48,500 nucleotides of DNA from Kangiella sp. (GCF_014762745.1 NZ_JABURJ010000120.1:1-48500), one strand, 5' to 3'; positions 34,551 through 43,512 are shown, counted from the stretch's first letter. Numbers and translations: made by a program. The notes: generated by a model from the letters alone, not told the origin.

Positions 34551-34718
34551 AGGATGACAGGCCGGTGGTGGAATTGTTTATCAGAGAGTGGATAGCAAGT
34601 CGGTTAATATAGGGCGAGTCTATATTTGTGGCATGGTAGTATTTTGTTCTTTTCTTTGGTCCGCAGGAAACTGAAGCTCACTCGATTATAGCTATACAGC
34701 ACCAGCCCCAAGATCATG

Positions 34719-34750
34719 TCATCCTGAACTGGATTCAGGATCTGCTCTTC
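34719..34750 (-). repeat. REP-like palindrome, inverted copy
   Basis: Exact reverse complement of 33328-33359. Without the IS, the two copies would lie about 160 bp apart in opposite orientation, like a paired REP (BIME) unit. The remaining 34558-34843 stretch contains no recognisable gene. Confidence 0.85.
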
Positions 34751-34843
34751 TTGCTCTAACAATCCATTGCAATCTTTAAAGGGCTAGCTTATGGTTTCCT
34801 TCAAACGAGATTATTGTTCTATTGGTTAAAGGGATCTTTATCT

Positions 34844-35113
34844 ATGTCTAATAAAAAAGTATCCGGTGGAGTGGTTCATAAGCTCCCTAAGGATTTGTTG
34901 AGCACTTTAGTGAATGATCTAGAGGCCCTCGAGTATTGGGAAGATATCACCGAGCTGGCTCGTAATGAATGGATCTGTTGGGTTGAAGATGCCAAGAAAG
35001 CTGAAACTCGCCAGCGTAGAATCGAGCGCGTTGCCAATGATCTTAAAAATGGCAAGCGAAGACCCTGCTGCTGGCCGGGATGCTCACATCGGAAAAAGAT
35101 GGGTAAGGCATAG
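34844..35113 (+). CDS. YdeI/OmpD-associated-like small protein
   Basis: 89 residues. LPKDLLSTLVNDLEALEYWEDITELARNEWICWVEDAKKAETRQRRIERVANDLKNGKR matches the C-terminal domain of the YdeI/OmpD-associated family (sometimes called bacteriocin-protection proteins). Only this helical domain is present; full-length members have an extra N-terminal domain, so this is a stand-alone form. The tail CCWPGCSHRKK adds a possible metal site. I used the ATG at 34844 rather than 34814. Function uncertain. Confidence 0.7.
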   Translation: MSNKKVSGGVVHKLPKDLLSTLVNDLEALEYWEDITELARNEWICWVEDAKKAETRQRRIERVANDLKNGKRRPCCWPGCSHRKKMGKA

Positions 35114-35201
35114 GGTTGTTAATAAATTTAGACCATCAGTTATTCCATAACAGGTGTTACTGGTGATTGAGTATTAACTAAATCAATGAGAGTTATGTAG
35201 G

Positions 35202-35465
35202 ATGTATTATCTTGAGTGGAACGAGAATAGTATAAAGGGTCTTGATGGATATGATGGTTGTGTAGTTCTATTTACAGAAGTGTCTGAGACTGGTGTTGTA
35301 CAAAAGGAACTTGGCTTCGATGGTCAGGGTAATGAATGTTACCGCTTCCCCTCTAAAACTAACAAGCGTGGAATATTCGATAATCAGTTTGTTGATGTAA
35401 CTCAATTGCAGTCTGACCTTTCTAAAGAACTTTTTGTTGAGATGTGGGGTAAAGCAAGTTTATAA
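35202..35465 (+). CDS. Hypothetical small protein
   Basis: 87 residues, soluble and acidic, no signal peptide or known motif. Sequence such as YDGCVVLFTEVSETGVVQKELGFDGQGN suggests a small beta-rich fold. It lies between the YdeI-like gene and ychJ, 14 bp upstream of ychJ, with weak ribosome site TAGGATG before the ATG. Could be a lineage-specific accessory gene. Confidence 0.5.
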   Translation: MYYLEWNENSIKGLDGYDGCVVLFTEVSETGVVQKELGFDGQGNECYRFPSKTNKRGIFDNQFVDVTQLQSDLSKELFVEMWGKASL

Positions 35466-35479
35466 ATGAGCAAAACAAG

Positions 35480-35965
35480 ATGAACACTATCTGCCCCTGC
35501 CGCATTAAAGAAAACACTAACCTTTTGGCTTACAGTGATTGCTGTGAGCCTTTTCATTTGGGTAATACATTACCTGAAACTCCTGAGCAATTAATGCGCT
35601 CTCGATTCACTGCTTATTTTCTGGGGCTGGGGCAGTATATTTTCGATACTCATCAAGCAGATTATCGTGGTAATGCTTCGGTTGAGGATTTTGAGCAAAG
35701 TGCCAGATCAACTCACTGGTGTGGTCTTGAGGTGGTTCAGGCGGAGCAGGATGGTGATTCTGGTGTGGTGGAGTTTAAGGCCTATTTTCTGGATAAGGAT
35801 AAGTTGCACTGCTTGCATGAGGCTTCTAACTTTGTTCGTAAGAATGGTCAGTGGTTGTACACCGATGGTGAGTTCAAGCCGAAACAGGTACTCAAGGTAT
35901 CCAGGAATGAGCCTTGCCCATGCGGTAGCAGAAAGAAAGCAAAAAAATGTTGTTTGGCCAACTAA
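35480..35965 (+). CDS. YchJ family SEC-C motif protein (UPF0225)
   Basis: 161 residues. An N-terminal cysteine cluster (CPCRIK and SDCCEPFHLG), the family core (PEQLMRSRFTAYFLG, LEVVQAE and VEFKAYF) and a C-terminal SEC-C zinc motif (RNEPCPCGSRKKAKKCC) give the complete YchJ layout. Function unknown; SEC-C motifs bind zinc and, in SecA, contact SecB and ribosomes. Separated from the ABC operon by 69 bp. Confidence 0.85.
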   Translation: MNTICPCRIKENTNLLAYSDCCEPFHLGNTLPETPEQLMRSRFTAYFLGLGQYIFDTHQADYRGNASVEDFEQSARSTHWCGLEVVQAEQDGDSGVVEFKAYFLDKDKLHCLHEASNFVRKNGQWLYTDGEFKPKQVLKVSRNEPCPCGSRKKAKKCCLAN

Positions 35966-36034
35966 ACCTTTTGCCTATCAGCGGCATCTAATTAAAGGTT
36001 ACTGTTATAACAAAACAATAAGTTAGGAGAAGGG

Positions 36035-36880
36035 ATGATTGAAGTTCGGGGTATTTCTAAGCGCTATGGCGACTTACAGGCCGTAGATAATCTTTCGATT
36101 ACCATTGAGAAGGGCCACATTTTTGGTTTGTTAGGGCCTAATGGGGCTGGTAAAAGCACTACTATTTCGATGATGTGTGGCTTGATCAGTCCTGATCAGG
36201 GCGCTGTTCAACTCAATGGCGAACAACCTACCGCTAAAGCGACTAAACACAAAATTGGTCTTATTCCGCAGTCGATTGCTCTGTATGAAGAGCTGACGGC
36301 ATTGGATAATTTGAGTTTCTTTGCTGATTTGTATGGTTTGCCTTCGAATCTTAAAGCCGAGCGTATGGAGTGGTCGCTAAAGTTTGTTGGCTTGCAGGAC
36401 CGCGCTAGAGATACGGTCAGCGAGTATTCTGGCGGCATGAAACGTCGTCTGAATTTAGCCGCTTCTTTATTGCATGATCCTGAATTTATTTTTATGGATG
36501 AACCCACCGCTGGGGTTGACCCTCAATCTCGCAACAAATTGTTTGAAAGCGTCTTTGAATTAAAAGATTTAGGCAAAACCATTATTTACACCACTCACTA
36601 CATGGAAGAAGCCGAAAAGCTTTGTGACCGGGTTGGTGTGGTTGATAAGGGGCAACTGCTGGCCCTGGGAACCGTTGATGAACTGATTGATCAGCATGGT
36701 GGGCACTCAAGTGTTCATATTCGTTCAGAAGCGGGTGAGGAAAGCTTTATGACGGCCAATCCAGTCAATGATTTGATGGCGCGTTTAAAAGACCTGACTA
36801 CCGTTGAAAATTTAAGTTTACAACGCCCTAATCTGGAAACTGTGTTCCTGAACCTGACTGGCAAGCAATTGAGGGATTAA
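36035..36880 (+). CDS. ABC-2 type exporter ATP-binding protein
   Basis: 281 residues. Walker A GPNGAGKST (about residues 34-42), signature YSGGMKRR (about 131-138), Walker B FIFMDEP (about 151-157) and the switch histidine in TTHYMEEAEKLCDRV. The extra C-terminal domain (residues 215-281) is as in drug- and natural-product export ATPases. It pairs with the permease that begins at its stop codon (1-bp overlap). The substrate is not deducible. Confidence 0.92.
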   Translation: MIEVRGISKRYGDLQAVDNLSITIEKGHIFGLLGPNGAGKSTTISMMCGLISPDQGAVQLNGEQPTAKATKHKIGLIPQSIALYEELTALDNLSFFADLYGLPSNLKAERMEWSLKFVGLQDRARDTVSEYSGGMKRRLNLAASLLHDPEFIFMDEPTAGVDPQSRNKLFESVFELKDLGKTIIYTTHYMEEAEKLCDRVGVVDKGQLLALGTVDELIDQHGGHSSVHIRSEAGEESFMTANPVNDLMARLKDLTTVENLSLQRPNLETVFLNLTGKQLRD

Positions 36881-38181
36881 TGATGAAAGCTGTTATCGCG
36901 CTAATGAAAAAAGATTTAAAACTGTTGTTTAAAGATAAAATGGCAGTCTTTTTTACCTTTGTCTTTCCTTTGCTGTTTGCCTTTTTCTTTGGCTCAATTT
37001 TTTCAAGCAGCGGTGGTGCAAAAGGGTTGAAAATTGCTGTGACTGATTTGGATCAGACCGAAAAGTCACAAGCTTTTGTACAACAGCTCAACGAAGCCAG
37101 CGAGTTTCGTGTGACTGAAACCGATGAAGCCAATGCTAAGGAGCTGGTTAGAACCGGCAAGCAGGTAGCCTTTATCATTTTACCAGAAGGATTCGGTGAG
37201 AATTACGGTGGCATTTTTAGTGGGCAACCTCCTGAAATATTAGTGGGTATCGATCCTGCTCGCAAAGCTGAAGCAGGATACCTTGAAGGTTCCTTAATGA
37301 AGCTGGGTATCAAGCGCTTCGAGTTAGCTTTTTCTGATGCCAATGAGATGATCAAACAGCTGGATTTTTCGATTGAGGATATCCAGCAAAGTGGTGATAT
37401 GCCTGCTGAGTGGAAATCATTGTTGAGTGATTATCTACCCAAGTTTAAAGAACTAACCGAGCAGGAACTTGCTAAGCAACCTGATGGTGCTGGTTCGACA
37501 GGGTTAAACTTTGGTGCGGATGGTGACAACCCGATGATGCCCTTGAAGATAACCAAGGAAGAAGTATCGGTGCAGCAATCGGGCCCACGAAATTCGTTTT
37601 CAATTACCATTCCGCAGGGTGTGATCTGGGCGATTATGGGCTGTGTGATTGGTTTTGCCATTAGCCTGGTACGGGAAAAAACATTGGGCACACTTGATCG
37701 TCTGGCCATCGCTCCAATTAGCCGCACGCAGATTCTTGCTGGTAAAGCCCTGGGATGCTTTGCTGCTCAGGCAATGGTAGTAACCATGCTATTCACCATT
37801 GCCTATTTCATACTGGATGTCCGGTTCGACTTTATTAAGTTGTTATTGGCGGTTATAGCTGCAGGGATCTGTTTTGTGGGTGTCATGATGTTTTTTGCAT
37901 CAATTACCAAAACGGAACAATCAGTAGCAGGAATGACCAATGCCTTCCTGATTCTGATGGGTATGATTGGTGGAGCCATGATCCCGCTATTCGCGATGCC
38001 TGGCTGGATGCAATCGATCAGTCATATTAGCCCGGTGAAGTGGGCCATTCTGGCACTTGAAGGTGCAATCTGGCGCGACTTTAGTTACATCGAAATGATG
38101 ACACCATTGGCTATTTTGACAGCGATTGGCGTTGTTACCTTCTTTATTGGAACTCGTATGCTAAAATTGAAGCAGTCCTAA
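36880..38181 (+). CDS. ABC-2 type exporter permease
   Basis: 433 residues. One N-terminal helix (about 20-40), a large extracytoplasmic domain (about 45-240) and five or six C-terminal helices (about 245-430), the layout of ABC-2 membrane proteins such as YhhJ/NatB. The extracytoplasmic part contains PPEILVGIDPARKAEAGYLEG. The ATG at 36880 overlaps the ATPase stop by 1 bp; a second ATG follows at 36883. Likely a homodimer exporting a small molecule or peptide. Confidence 0.88.
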   Translation: MMKAVIALMKKDLKLLFKDKMAVFFTFVFPLLFAFFFGSIFSSSGGAKGLKIAVTDLDQTEKSQAFVQQLNEASEFRVTETDEANAKELVRTGKQVAFIILPEGFGENYGGIFSGQPPEILVGIDPARKAEAGYLEGSLMKLGIKRFELAFSDANEMIKQLDFSIEDIQQSGDMPAEWKSLLSDYLPKFKELTEQELAKQPDGAGSTGLNFGADGDNPMMPLKITKEEVSVQQSGPRNSFSITIPQGVIWAIMGCVIGFAISLVREKTLGTLDRLAIAPISRTQILAGKALGCFAAQAMVVTMLFTIAYFILDVRFDFIKLLLAVIAAGICFVGVMMFFASITKTEQSVAGMTNAFLILMGMIGGAMIPLFAMPGWMQSISHISPVKWAILALEGAIWRDFSYIEMMTPLAILTAIGVVTFFIGTRMLKLKQS

Positions 38182-38239
38182 TACTAATAGCATCATGGTG
38201 GGCCAAGGCCCACCCTGCATCAATCCTGACAGGTGTATT

Positions 38240-38467
38240 ATGAGTTCCATTGAAGAATTACAAGAACAAATCCATGAGCTGCAAACTAAGTTGGCTTTTC
38301 AGGAAGATACCATTGAGCATTTAAATAGAATGGTGACCAAGCAGGATGACATTATCCGCGCTTTGGAGCGTCGCTTCATGAGCCTGGGCGAGAAGATTGA
38401 TGATATTCGTTCACAACTACCGGATAAGCCTTTTAATCCAGCTGATGAAATCCCTCCACACTACTAG
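38240..38467 (+). CDS. slyX: SlyX-like protein
   Basis: 75 residues: a single coiled coil (IEELQEQIHELQTKLAFQEDTIEHLNRMVTKQDDIIRALERR) followed by a proline-rich tail ending PPHY, exactly the SlyX pattern. Function unknown. The start is ATG at 38240 with AGG 7-8 bp upstream; a longer reading from 38195 is not supported. It lies between the ABC exporter and fumC. Confidence 0.85.
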   Translation: MSSIEELQEQIHELQTKLAFQEDTIEHLNRMVTKQDDIIRALERRFMSLGEKIDDIRSQLPDKPFNPADEIPPHY

Positions 38468-38558
38468 TCTTTGAAACCTCTAACATAATTTGAGTTGAAT
38501 ACTTTGGTCGTTGCCTGTTACCTTGTAGTTATTATTGGATAGCAGCAGTGAGGCAGTC

Positions 38559-39920
38559 ATGGGTTTTCGTATTGAAAAAGACAGCATGGGTGAAGTTAAG
38601 GTTGCGGAGGATGCCCTATATGCGGCACAAACTCAGCGCGCGTTAGATAACTTTAACATCAGCGACCTTAAAATGCCGTTAGCATTTATCGACAGTATTT
38701 TAGATATCAAGCTGATCGCAGCAGAAACTAATCATGAGCTAGGGCTTCTCCCCAAAAATAAATTCCAGGCGATTACCAAAGCGATCAAAAAAATCCGTAA
38801 AGATAATTTAGTCAATCATCAGAATTTTCCACTCGATGTTTTCCAGACAGGCTCCGGTACCAGCACCAACATGAATGTGAATGAAGTGGTCGCGCATTTA
38901 GCATCAAACTCCCGCGTAACAGTTCATCCAAATGATGACGTTAATATGGGGCAGAGCAGTAATGATGTGATTCCTACTGCTATATCTGTTTCTGCAACAC
39001 GTGCTCTCATACATGATCTTACTCCGGCACTATTGACGTTAAAATCAACTATCGAGAATAAAGGAAAGTTACACAAGAAAGTGATTAAAACTGGGCGCAC
39101 TCATTTAATGGATGCCATGCCACTCAGTCTGCAGCAGGAACTTTCGGGCTGGGCGCATCAGATTCAAATCAGTATTGATGCATGCCAAAAGATCGTGCCT
39201 ACTATCGCGCAACTGGCTCAAGGCGGTACAGCAATTGGTACTGGCATTAACAGCTCAGAAAAATTCCGCAGTCTTTTTGCGCGAAAACTAAAAACTCACA
39301 CTGGATTGCCATTCAGTAAAAGTAAAAACACCTTTGCCAGTATTGCAGGTCAGGATGCCAGTGTGGCCTTATCGGGCGTGCTCAATACGCTGGCAACTGC
39401 GCTAATGAAAATCAGCAATGATCTGCGCTGGATGAATAGTGGGCCAGTCAGTGGTTTAGGCGAAATACAGCTCAAAGCCATTCAGCCGGGTAGCAGCATT
39501 ATGCCGGGTAAGGTTAATCCGGTGATTCCTGAAGCAGTGGCCATGGCTGCTGCGCAAATCATGGGCAATAACACGACAATTACCATCGGTGCTCAGTCCG
39601 GTAATTTTCAGCTTAATGTGATGTTGCCAGTAATTGCCTATAATCTCTTGCAGTCATTGCATCTGGCAACCACTTCGGCAGAGCATCTGTCAGAGACTAT
39701 TGCTCACTTTGAAGTCAATGAAAAAGCATTGACCGATAAGCTCGATCAGAATGCTATTCTGGTGACTTCGTTAGCGCCTGAGATCGGCTATGAGAATGCT
39801 TCAAAAATTGTTTATAAAGCAAGAAAAGAAGAGCGAACCATTTTGGATGTGGCGAAAGAGATGACGGACTTACCGGAAGCTCAATTGAAGAAGCTGTTAT
39901 CGCCGAAGAATTTAATTTAA
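38559..39920 (+). CDS. fumC: Class II fumarate hydratase
   Basis: 453 residues. RIEKDSMGEVKV, TGSGTSTNMNVNEVVAH, GRTHLMDAMPL and the superfamily signature GSSIMPGKVNPVIPEAV (about residues 310-326) are intact. Converts fumarate to malate in the citric acid cycle as a tetramer without an iron-sulfur cluster, unlike class I enzymes, so useful under oxidative stress. The ATG at 38559 was chosen since the conserved region begins there. Confidence 0.95.
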   Translation: MGFRIEKDSMGEVKVAEDALYAAQTQRALDNFNISDLKMPLAFIDSILDIKLIAAETNHELGLLPKNKFQAITKAIKKIRKDNLVNHQNFPLDVFQTGSGTSTNMNVNEVVAHLASNSRVTVHPNDDVNMGQSSNDVIPTAISVSATRALIHDLTPALLTLKSTIENKGKLHKKVIKTGRTHLMDAMPLSLQQELSGWAHQIQISIDACQKIVPTIAQLAQGGTAIGTGINSSEKFRSLFARKLKTHTGLPFSKSKNTFASIAGQDASVALSGVLNTLATALMKISNDLRWMNSGPVSGLGEIQLKAIQPGSSIMPGKVNPVIPEAVAMAAAQIMGNNTTITIGAQSGNFQLNVMLPVIAYNLLQSLHLATTSAEHLSETIAHFEVNEKALTDKLDQNAILVTSLAPEIGYENASKIVYKARKEERTILDVAKEMTDLPEAQLKKLLSPKNLI

Positions 39921-39991
39921 GGGAGAAGTTTTTATTATTTTGGGCGAACGCAGCTCGCTCTTAGGTCTGTATATGAAATAAGAATAGATAG

Positions 39992-40011
39992 GGACAAGTC
40001 ATGACTTGTCC
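39992..40011. repeat. 20-bp perfect palindrome
   Basis: GGACAAGTCATGACTTGTCC, between fumC and the convergent OsmC gene. With its flanks (TAGGGACA...TGTCCGTAC) it is a shortened form of the 50-bp repeats at 29763 and 29971. Could serve as a bidirectional transcript-end structure. Confidence 0.7.
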
Positions 40012-40022
40012 GTACAAACGTT

Positions 40023-40475
40023 TTAACTAACTTTGCATACCAGTTTCGAACGAATTTTTAGTTCACCCATCAGAGTTCTATGAACTGGACACTTGTTGGC
40101 AATTTCAAGCATGCGTTCTTGCTGTTCACGATCTAAATCACCGGTTACTTTTATTTGACGCTCTAGTATATCGACAAAACCTTTTTCCGTTTCACAGTCC
40201 TCGCAGTCTTCGGCTTTTATCTTCTTGTGAATCACATCGACTATGATTTGTTCAACCGGCCACTCTTTACGGCTGGCGTACATATTAAGAGTCATGGCGG
40301 TGCAGGTGCCTAAAGCGGTGGCCAGATAATGGTAAGGAGCAGGGCCTTTGTTGTGCCCGCCGAGGTCTTCAGGCTCATCGCCAACCAATTGATGACCATC
40401 TGCGTTAATGGTACAGAATAGTCCATCTTCAAAATTATTTGTGATGGTCGCTTTATGTACGCTGTCTTGAAGCAT
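40023..40475 (-). CDS. OsmC family peroxide reductase-like protein
   Basis: 150 residues. Two family cysteines are present: C58 in LGTCTAMTL and C129 in NKCPVHRTL, the pair used to reduce organic peroxides. A second pair CEDC (91-94) is additional and might bind metal. DEPEDLGGHNKGPAPYHYLATAL is typical OsmC sequence. Cytoplasmic. It follows the EamA gene by 9 bp on the same strand and is probably co-transcribed. Confidence 0.88.
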   Translation of the reverse strand: MLQDSVHKATITNNFEDGLFCTINADGHQLVGDEPEDLGGHNKGPAPYHYLATALGTCTAMTLNMYASRKEWPVEQIIVDVIHKKIKAEDCEDCETEKGFVDILERQIKVTGDLDREQQERMLEIANKCPVHRTLMGELKIRSKLVCKVS

Positions 40476-40484
40476 GATGATTCC

Positions 40485-41381
40485 TTATTTTTTCTTGATG
40501 TCCTGTCGGTTTATCACAAAGACATTACCGAGTCCAATCAGCACAATGCCGGTTGCGATAATCCAGGTCCAGACAAAGTCTTCAAAGAAGGTTGAAATAA
40601 TTAATGCTACGGCAGGGAATAAAACCACCGCGTAAGTCGCTTTATGGATGCCGATGCGTCTAAGCAGGGTCAGGTAGGCACCAAATGCCAGTACTGAACC
40701 AAATACCGACAGGTAGATTAAACTAAGGGAGTATCCCAGCGCCATGTCGTAGATCAAAGCTTTGCCTTGCGCCAGCCCAACGATCAGTGTGAACAGGGCG
40801 CCATAGCCCATGGCGTAGGCGTTCATCTGAATGACCGGCATATCATATTTCTGGGTTTGTACGGAAACCATGTTACCGATGGAGGCGCAGAGAACGCCAA
40901 GCAGTGCAATGACCAGGCCATACAGTTTGGCATTTTCCAGCGTGAAGTCAGTCAGTTCGTTCCAGAAAATCATCACCATACCGATCAAACCAAGCGCAGA
41001 GCCTATGATGACGCGGGCGGTGATTTTGGTTTTGAAGAATAACCACGAATTGAAGATATTGACGATTAAGACTGCTGAGAATATGACTGAAGCCATAGCA
41101 GAGGTCAGATATTCCTGAGCTTCATAGACCAGAAGATAATTCAGACCGAAAAAGGTGATGCCCATCAGGGCAAGCCAGGCATGTTGCAGCAAGCCATAGC
41201 GCATGGGAAGTTTCTTGAACCAACAGAAGGCGAATAGTAATAAGGACGCCAGCCCAAAGCGATAGAAAGATGAATATTCGTGAGGTACAACGCCGAGCTG
41301 AAACTCGATTGCAAACCAGGTGCTTCCCCAGATCAGAACGCACAGTGCGTAAAGTACGGGGGTGCTCATAATAAAAGCCAT
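40485..41381 (-). CDS. EamA-type drug/metabolite transporter
   Basis: 298 residues with ten predicted helices in two five-helix EamA repeats. The opening VLYALCVLIWGSTWFAIEFQLG is the classical DMT start. Substrates of such exporters include amino acids and metabolites; none can be assigned here. I used the ATG at 41381; 41369 is an alternative, and a longer frame to 41450 adds no family-like sequence. Divergent from the HI0933-type gene. Confidence 0.85.
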   Translation of the reverse strand: MAFIMSTPVLYALCVLIWGSTWFAIEFQLGVVPHEYSSFYRFGLASLLLFAFCWFKKLPMRYGLLQHAWLALMGITFFGLNYLLVYEAQEYLTSAMASVIFSAVLIVNIFNSWLFFKTKITARVIIGSALGLIGMVMIFWNELTDFTLENAKLYGLVIALLGVLCASIGNMVSVQTQKYDMPVIQMNAYAMGYGALFTLIVGLAQGKALIYDMALGYSLSLIYLSVFGSVLAFGAYLTLLRRIGIHKATYAVVLFPAVALIISTFFEDFVWTWIIATGIVLIGLGNVFVINRQDIKKK

Positions 41382-41496
41382 AACGAGCGGATACTTATAG
41401 GATGAAGAATAATGTCGGATGATGCCACAAATGCTAGAATTGTGCCGCATGATTTTTTCTATGGGCTGATTAGGCTCGATTATTTAAGGCTGGGGA

Positions 41497-42684
41497 ATGC
41501 AAAAGAAAGACGTGGTAATCATCGGCGCAGGCGCTGCGGGCTTGATGTGTGGCATAACGGCGGGCCAGCGCGGCCGTTCGGTGGCGATCCTTGATCACGC
41601 GAATAAGGTCGGCAAGAAAATCCTGATGTCCGGTGGTGGTCGTTGTAACTTCACCAACTACTACACCGAGCCTACGAACTACTTGTCTCATAACCTCCAT
41701 TTCTGCAAATCAGCACTGAGCCGCTATACGCAGTGGGATTTTATTGCGCTGGTCGAGAAACATGGTATTCCTTATCACGAGAAAAAACTGGGCCAGTTGT
41801 TTTGTGATAACAAAGCCAAAGATATTGTGAATATGTTGCTGGACGAGTGTGCGCAGGCTGGTGTTGAGGTCAGAACTGAGTGCTCCATTTCACAGGTGGA
41901 TAAAGTGGATGATGGCTTTATCATTCAGAGCAGTCATGGCAAGTGGCATTGTCAGTCATTAGTGATTGCCACCGGTGGCCTTTCAATTCCAACCATGGGC
42001 GCGACCGGTTTTGGTTATGATATTGCCAAGCAATTTGGTCTAAAACTTTTCCCAACTTACGCTGCACTGGTGCCCTTTACTCTGACCCCAAAACTGTTGG
42101 AGCAGTTTGAAGGCTTATCGGGTACATCAGCGGATGCGCTTGTCAGCTGCAATGATCAATCTTTCCGTGAAAACATTCTGTTCACCCACCGCGGCTTAAG
42201 TGGCCCGTCCATTTTGCAAATCTCGTCTTATTGGCAGCCGGGCGATGCGATTTCAATCAATTTATTTCCTGATATGGATTTGTATGACCATTTAAAACAG
42301 GTTCAACAGGAAAGACCCAAAGCTCATATCAATACGATATTAGCTGAGCAATTAACTAAGAAGCTAGCTGATAGGTTATGCGAAATTTGGTTTGCTGATT
42401 ATGGGCAAAAGCCATTGGCAGAACTGTCTAATGAGGCTTTGCATACGATTGCCGAACAATTACAGAACTGGCAGCTCAAACCCACTGGCACCGAAGGTTA
42501 TCGCACAGCAGAGGTAACCATGGGTGGCGTTGATACCGATGAAGTGTCGTCGAAAACCTTTGAAGCAAAGAAAGTACAGGGACTTTATTTTATTGGCGAA
42601 GTGCTGGACGTAACCGGCCACTTAGGCGGCTTTAACTTTCAATGGGCCTGGGCCAGCGGCTATGCAGCTGGACAATATGTCTAA
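41497..42684 (+). CDS. HI0933/YhiN-family FAD-dependent flavoprotein
   Basis: 395 residues. N-terminal dinucleotide fold VVIIGAGAAGLMCGI (residues 6-20), the family block KKILMSGGGRCNFTN (about 40-54), ATGGLSIPTMGATGFGYD, and the C-terminal GLYFIGEVLDVTGHLGGFNFQWAWASG that closes the FAD site. These proteins are conserved flavin oxidoreductases of poorly known function. Single gene ending in a bidirectional terminator. Confidence 0.92.
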   Translation: MQKKDVVIIGAGAAGLMCGITAGQRGRSVAILDHANKVGKKILMSGGGRCNFTNYYTEPTNYLSHNLHFCKSALSRYTQWDFIALVEKHGIPYHEKKLGQLFCDNKAKDIVNMLLDECAQAGVEVRTECSISQVDKVDDGFIIQSSHGKWHCQSLVIATGGLSIPTMGATGFGYDIAKQFGLKLFPTYAALVPFTLTPKLLEQFEGLSGTSADALVSCNDQSFRENILFTHRGLSGPSILQISSYWQPGDAISINLFPDMDLYDHLKQVQQERPKAHINTILAEQLTKKLADRLCEIWFADYGQKPLAELSNEALHTIAEQLQNWQLKPTGTEGYRTAEVTMGGVDTDEVSSKTFEAKKVQGLYFIGEVLDVTGHLGGFNFQWAWASGYAAGQYV

Positions 42685-42688
42685 AAAA

Positions 42689-42726
42689 AATAGTCCACAT
42701 CAATAACTCTATTCATGTGGACTATT
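42689..42726. terminator. Bidirectional terminator between convergent genes
   Basis: AATAGTCCACAT and ATGTGGACTATT stems with a 14-nt loop, A-run on the left and T-run on the right, so it can end transcription from both directions. Confidence 0.85.
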
Positions 42727-42736
42727 TTTATCGTGC

Positions 42737-43291
42737 TTATTTACTGGCTTTAAGATCTTCTACCGGAACCATGATGTGCGCATAAGGGGTATCGGCCCAC
42801 ATTACATAAGGGCCACCTTGCGATGGGTCGTCTGTAATTCCTGCCAGCATTTCTTTCGGCACAATGATCATGAGATGCGGCCCAGTTTCCACATAGTCTT
42901 CCGCATTTTTATGATCGTGATGATGAGGGTTGGAGTTGCTGACGCCTGCACCTTCATCGCCCTGTAGCATGTAAGAGATGCCAATTGCATCAGCTGTGAA
43001 ATCTTCTTTCTTGCCCATTGCCTGCATCATTTCCATCCACACAGCATCAACGCAGATTGGGGCATTATCGCCGGGGAAAGTGTCGGGCATACAGGTCCAG
43101 CCATTGTTGCCTTCCACCAGCACTTTATCACCATCAACAATGGTTGCATCGGCACTGACCGAGGGCGGTGCCGCTGAACGCGCCTGTTTAATACGTTTCT
43201 GCTCACTTGCCGATGCGGCATGTGTTACCAGCAAAAGTGAGGATAAACAAGTTAGAGTTAAAGCTTGGTACATTCGAGATCGGGTTTTCAT
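42737..43291 (-). CDS. Secreted hypothetical protein with histidine-rich segment
   Basis: 184 residues; a signal peptide precedes a likely cleavage after ASA near residue 28. The mature part has CMPDTFPGDNAPICVDAVWMEMMQAMG with a cysteine pair and a histidine cluster NPHHHDHKNAEDY that could bind metal, followed by HLMIIVPKEML and YVMWADTPYAHIMVPV. I do not recognise a named family. The ATG at 43291 was chosen for its GGGAG ribosome site 8 bp upstream and its clear signal peptide. Confidence 0.7.
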   Translation of the reverse strand: MKTRSRMYQALTLTCLSSLLLVTHAASASEQKRIKQARSAAPPSVSADATIVDGDKVLVEGNNGWTCMPDTFPGDNAPICVDAVWMEMMQAMGKKEDFTADAIGISYMLQGDEGAGVSNSNPHHHDHKNAEDYVETGPHLMIIVPKEMLAGITDDPSQGGPYVMWADTPYAHIMVPVEDLKASK

Positions 43292-43512
43292 AGCATATCT
43301 CCCTGATATAAAAAGAAAGTTGAACCGATCTGGCAAGGAGGTGGTTTGAAAAATAGGAATGTTGCAGGCAGTAAAAGAGAATGAAGATTGCTGCCTGTTC
43401 TGTCGCGGATTTGGGGCACCGCTGGCAGGACCAGAACCTTGTCAGTCCAGCGGATCATTATAGCAATAATGTACTATCAGGCTGGGTAAAAATTTACCAA
43501 TGTGACGACTGG

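Larger units (their letters stand above)
33353..34557 (-). mobile_element. IS110-family insertion sequence
   Basis: One transposase gene, 13 bp of sequence after its stop and about 220 bp of non-coding sequence before its start. AGGATGA occurs at both edges (33353-33359 and 34551-34557), giving an element of about 1.2 kb. Joining the flanks across one copy restores TTCAGGATGACAGG, the REP-like tail with GGATGAC. No terminal inverted repeats, as usual for IS110. Exact ends are inferred from this reconstruction. Confidence 0.7.

Noticed and set aside
43337-43512. Small plus-strand frame (43381-43584) between secreted protein and mtfA
   Set aside because: Overlaps the end of mtfA, with no ribosome site or recognisable product; treated as intergenic.
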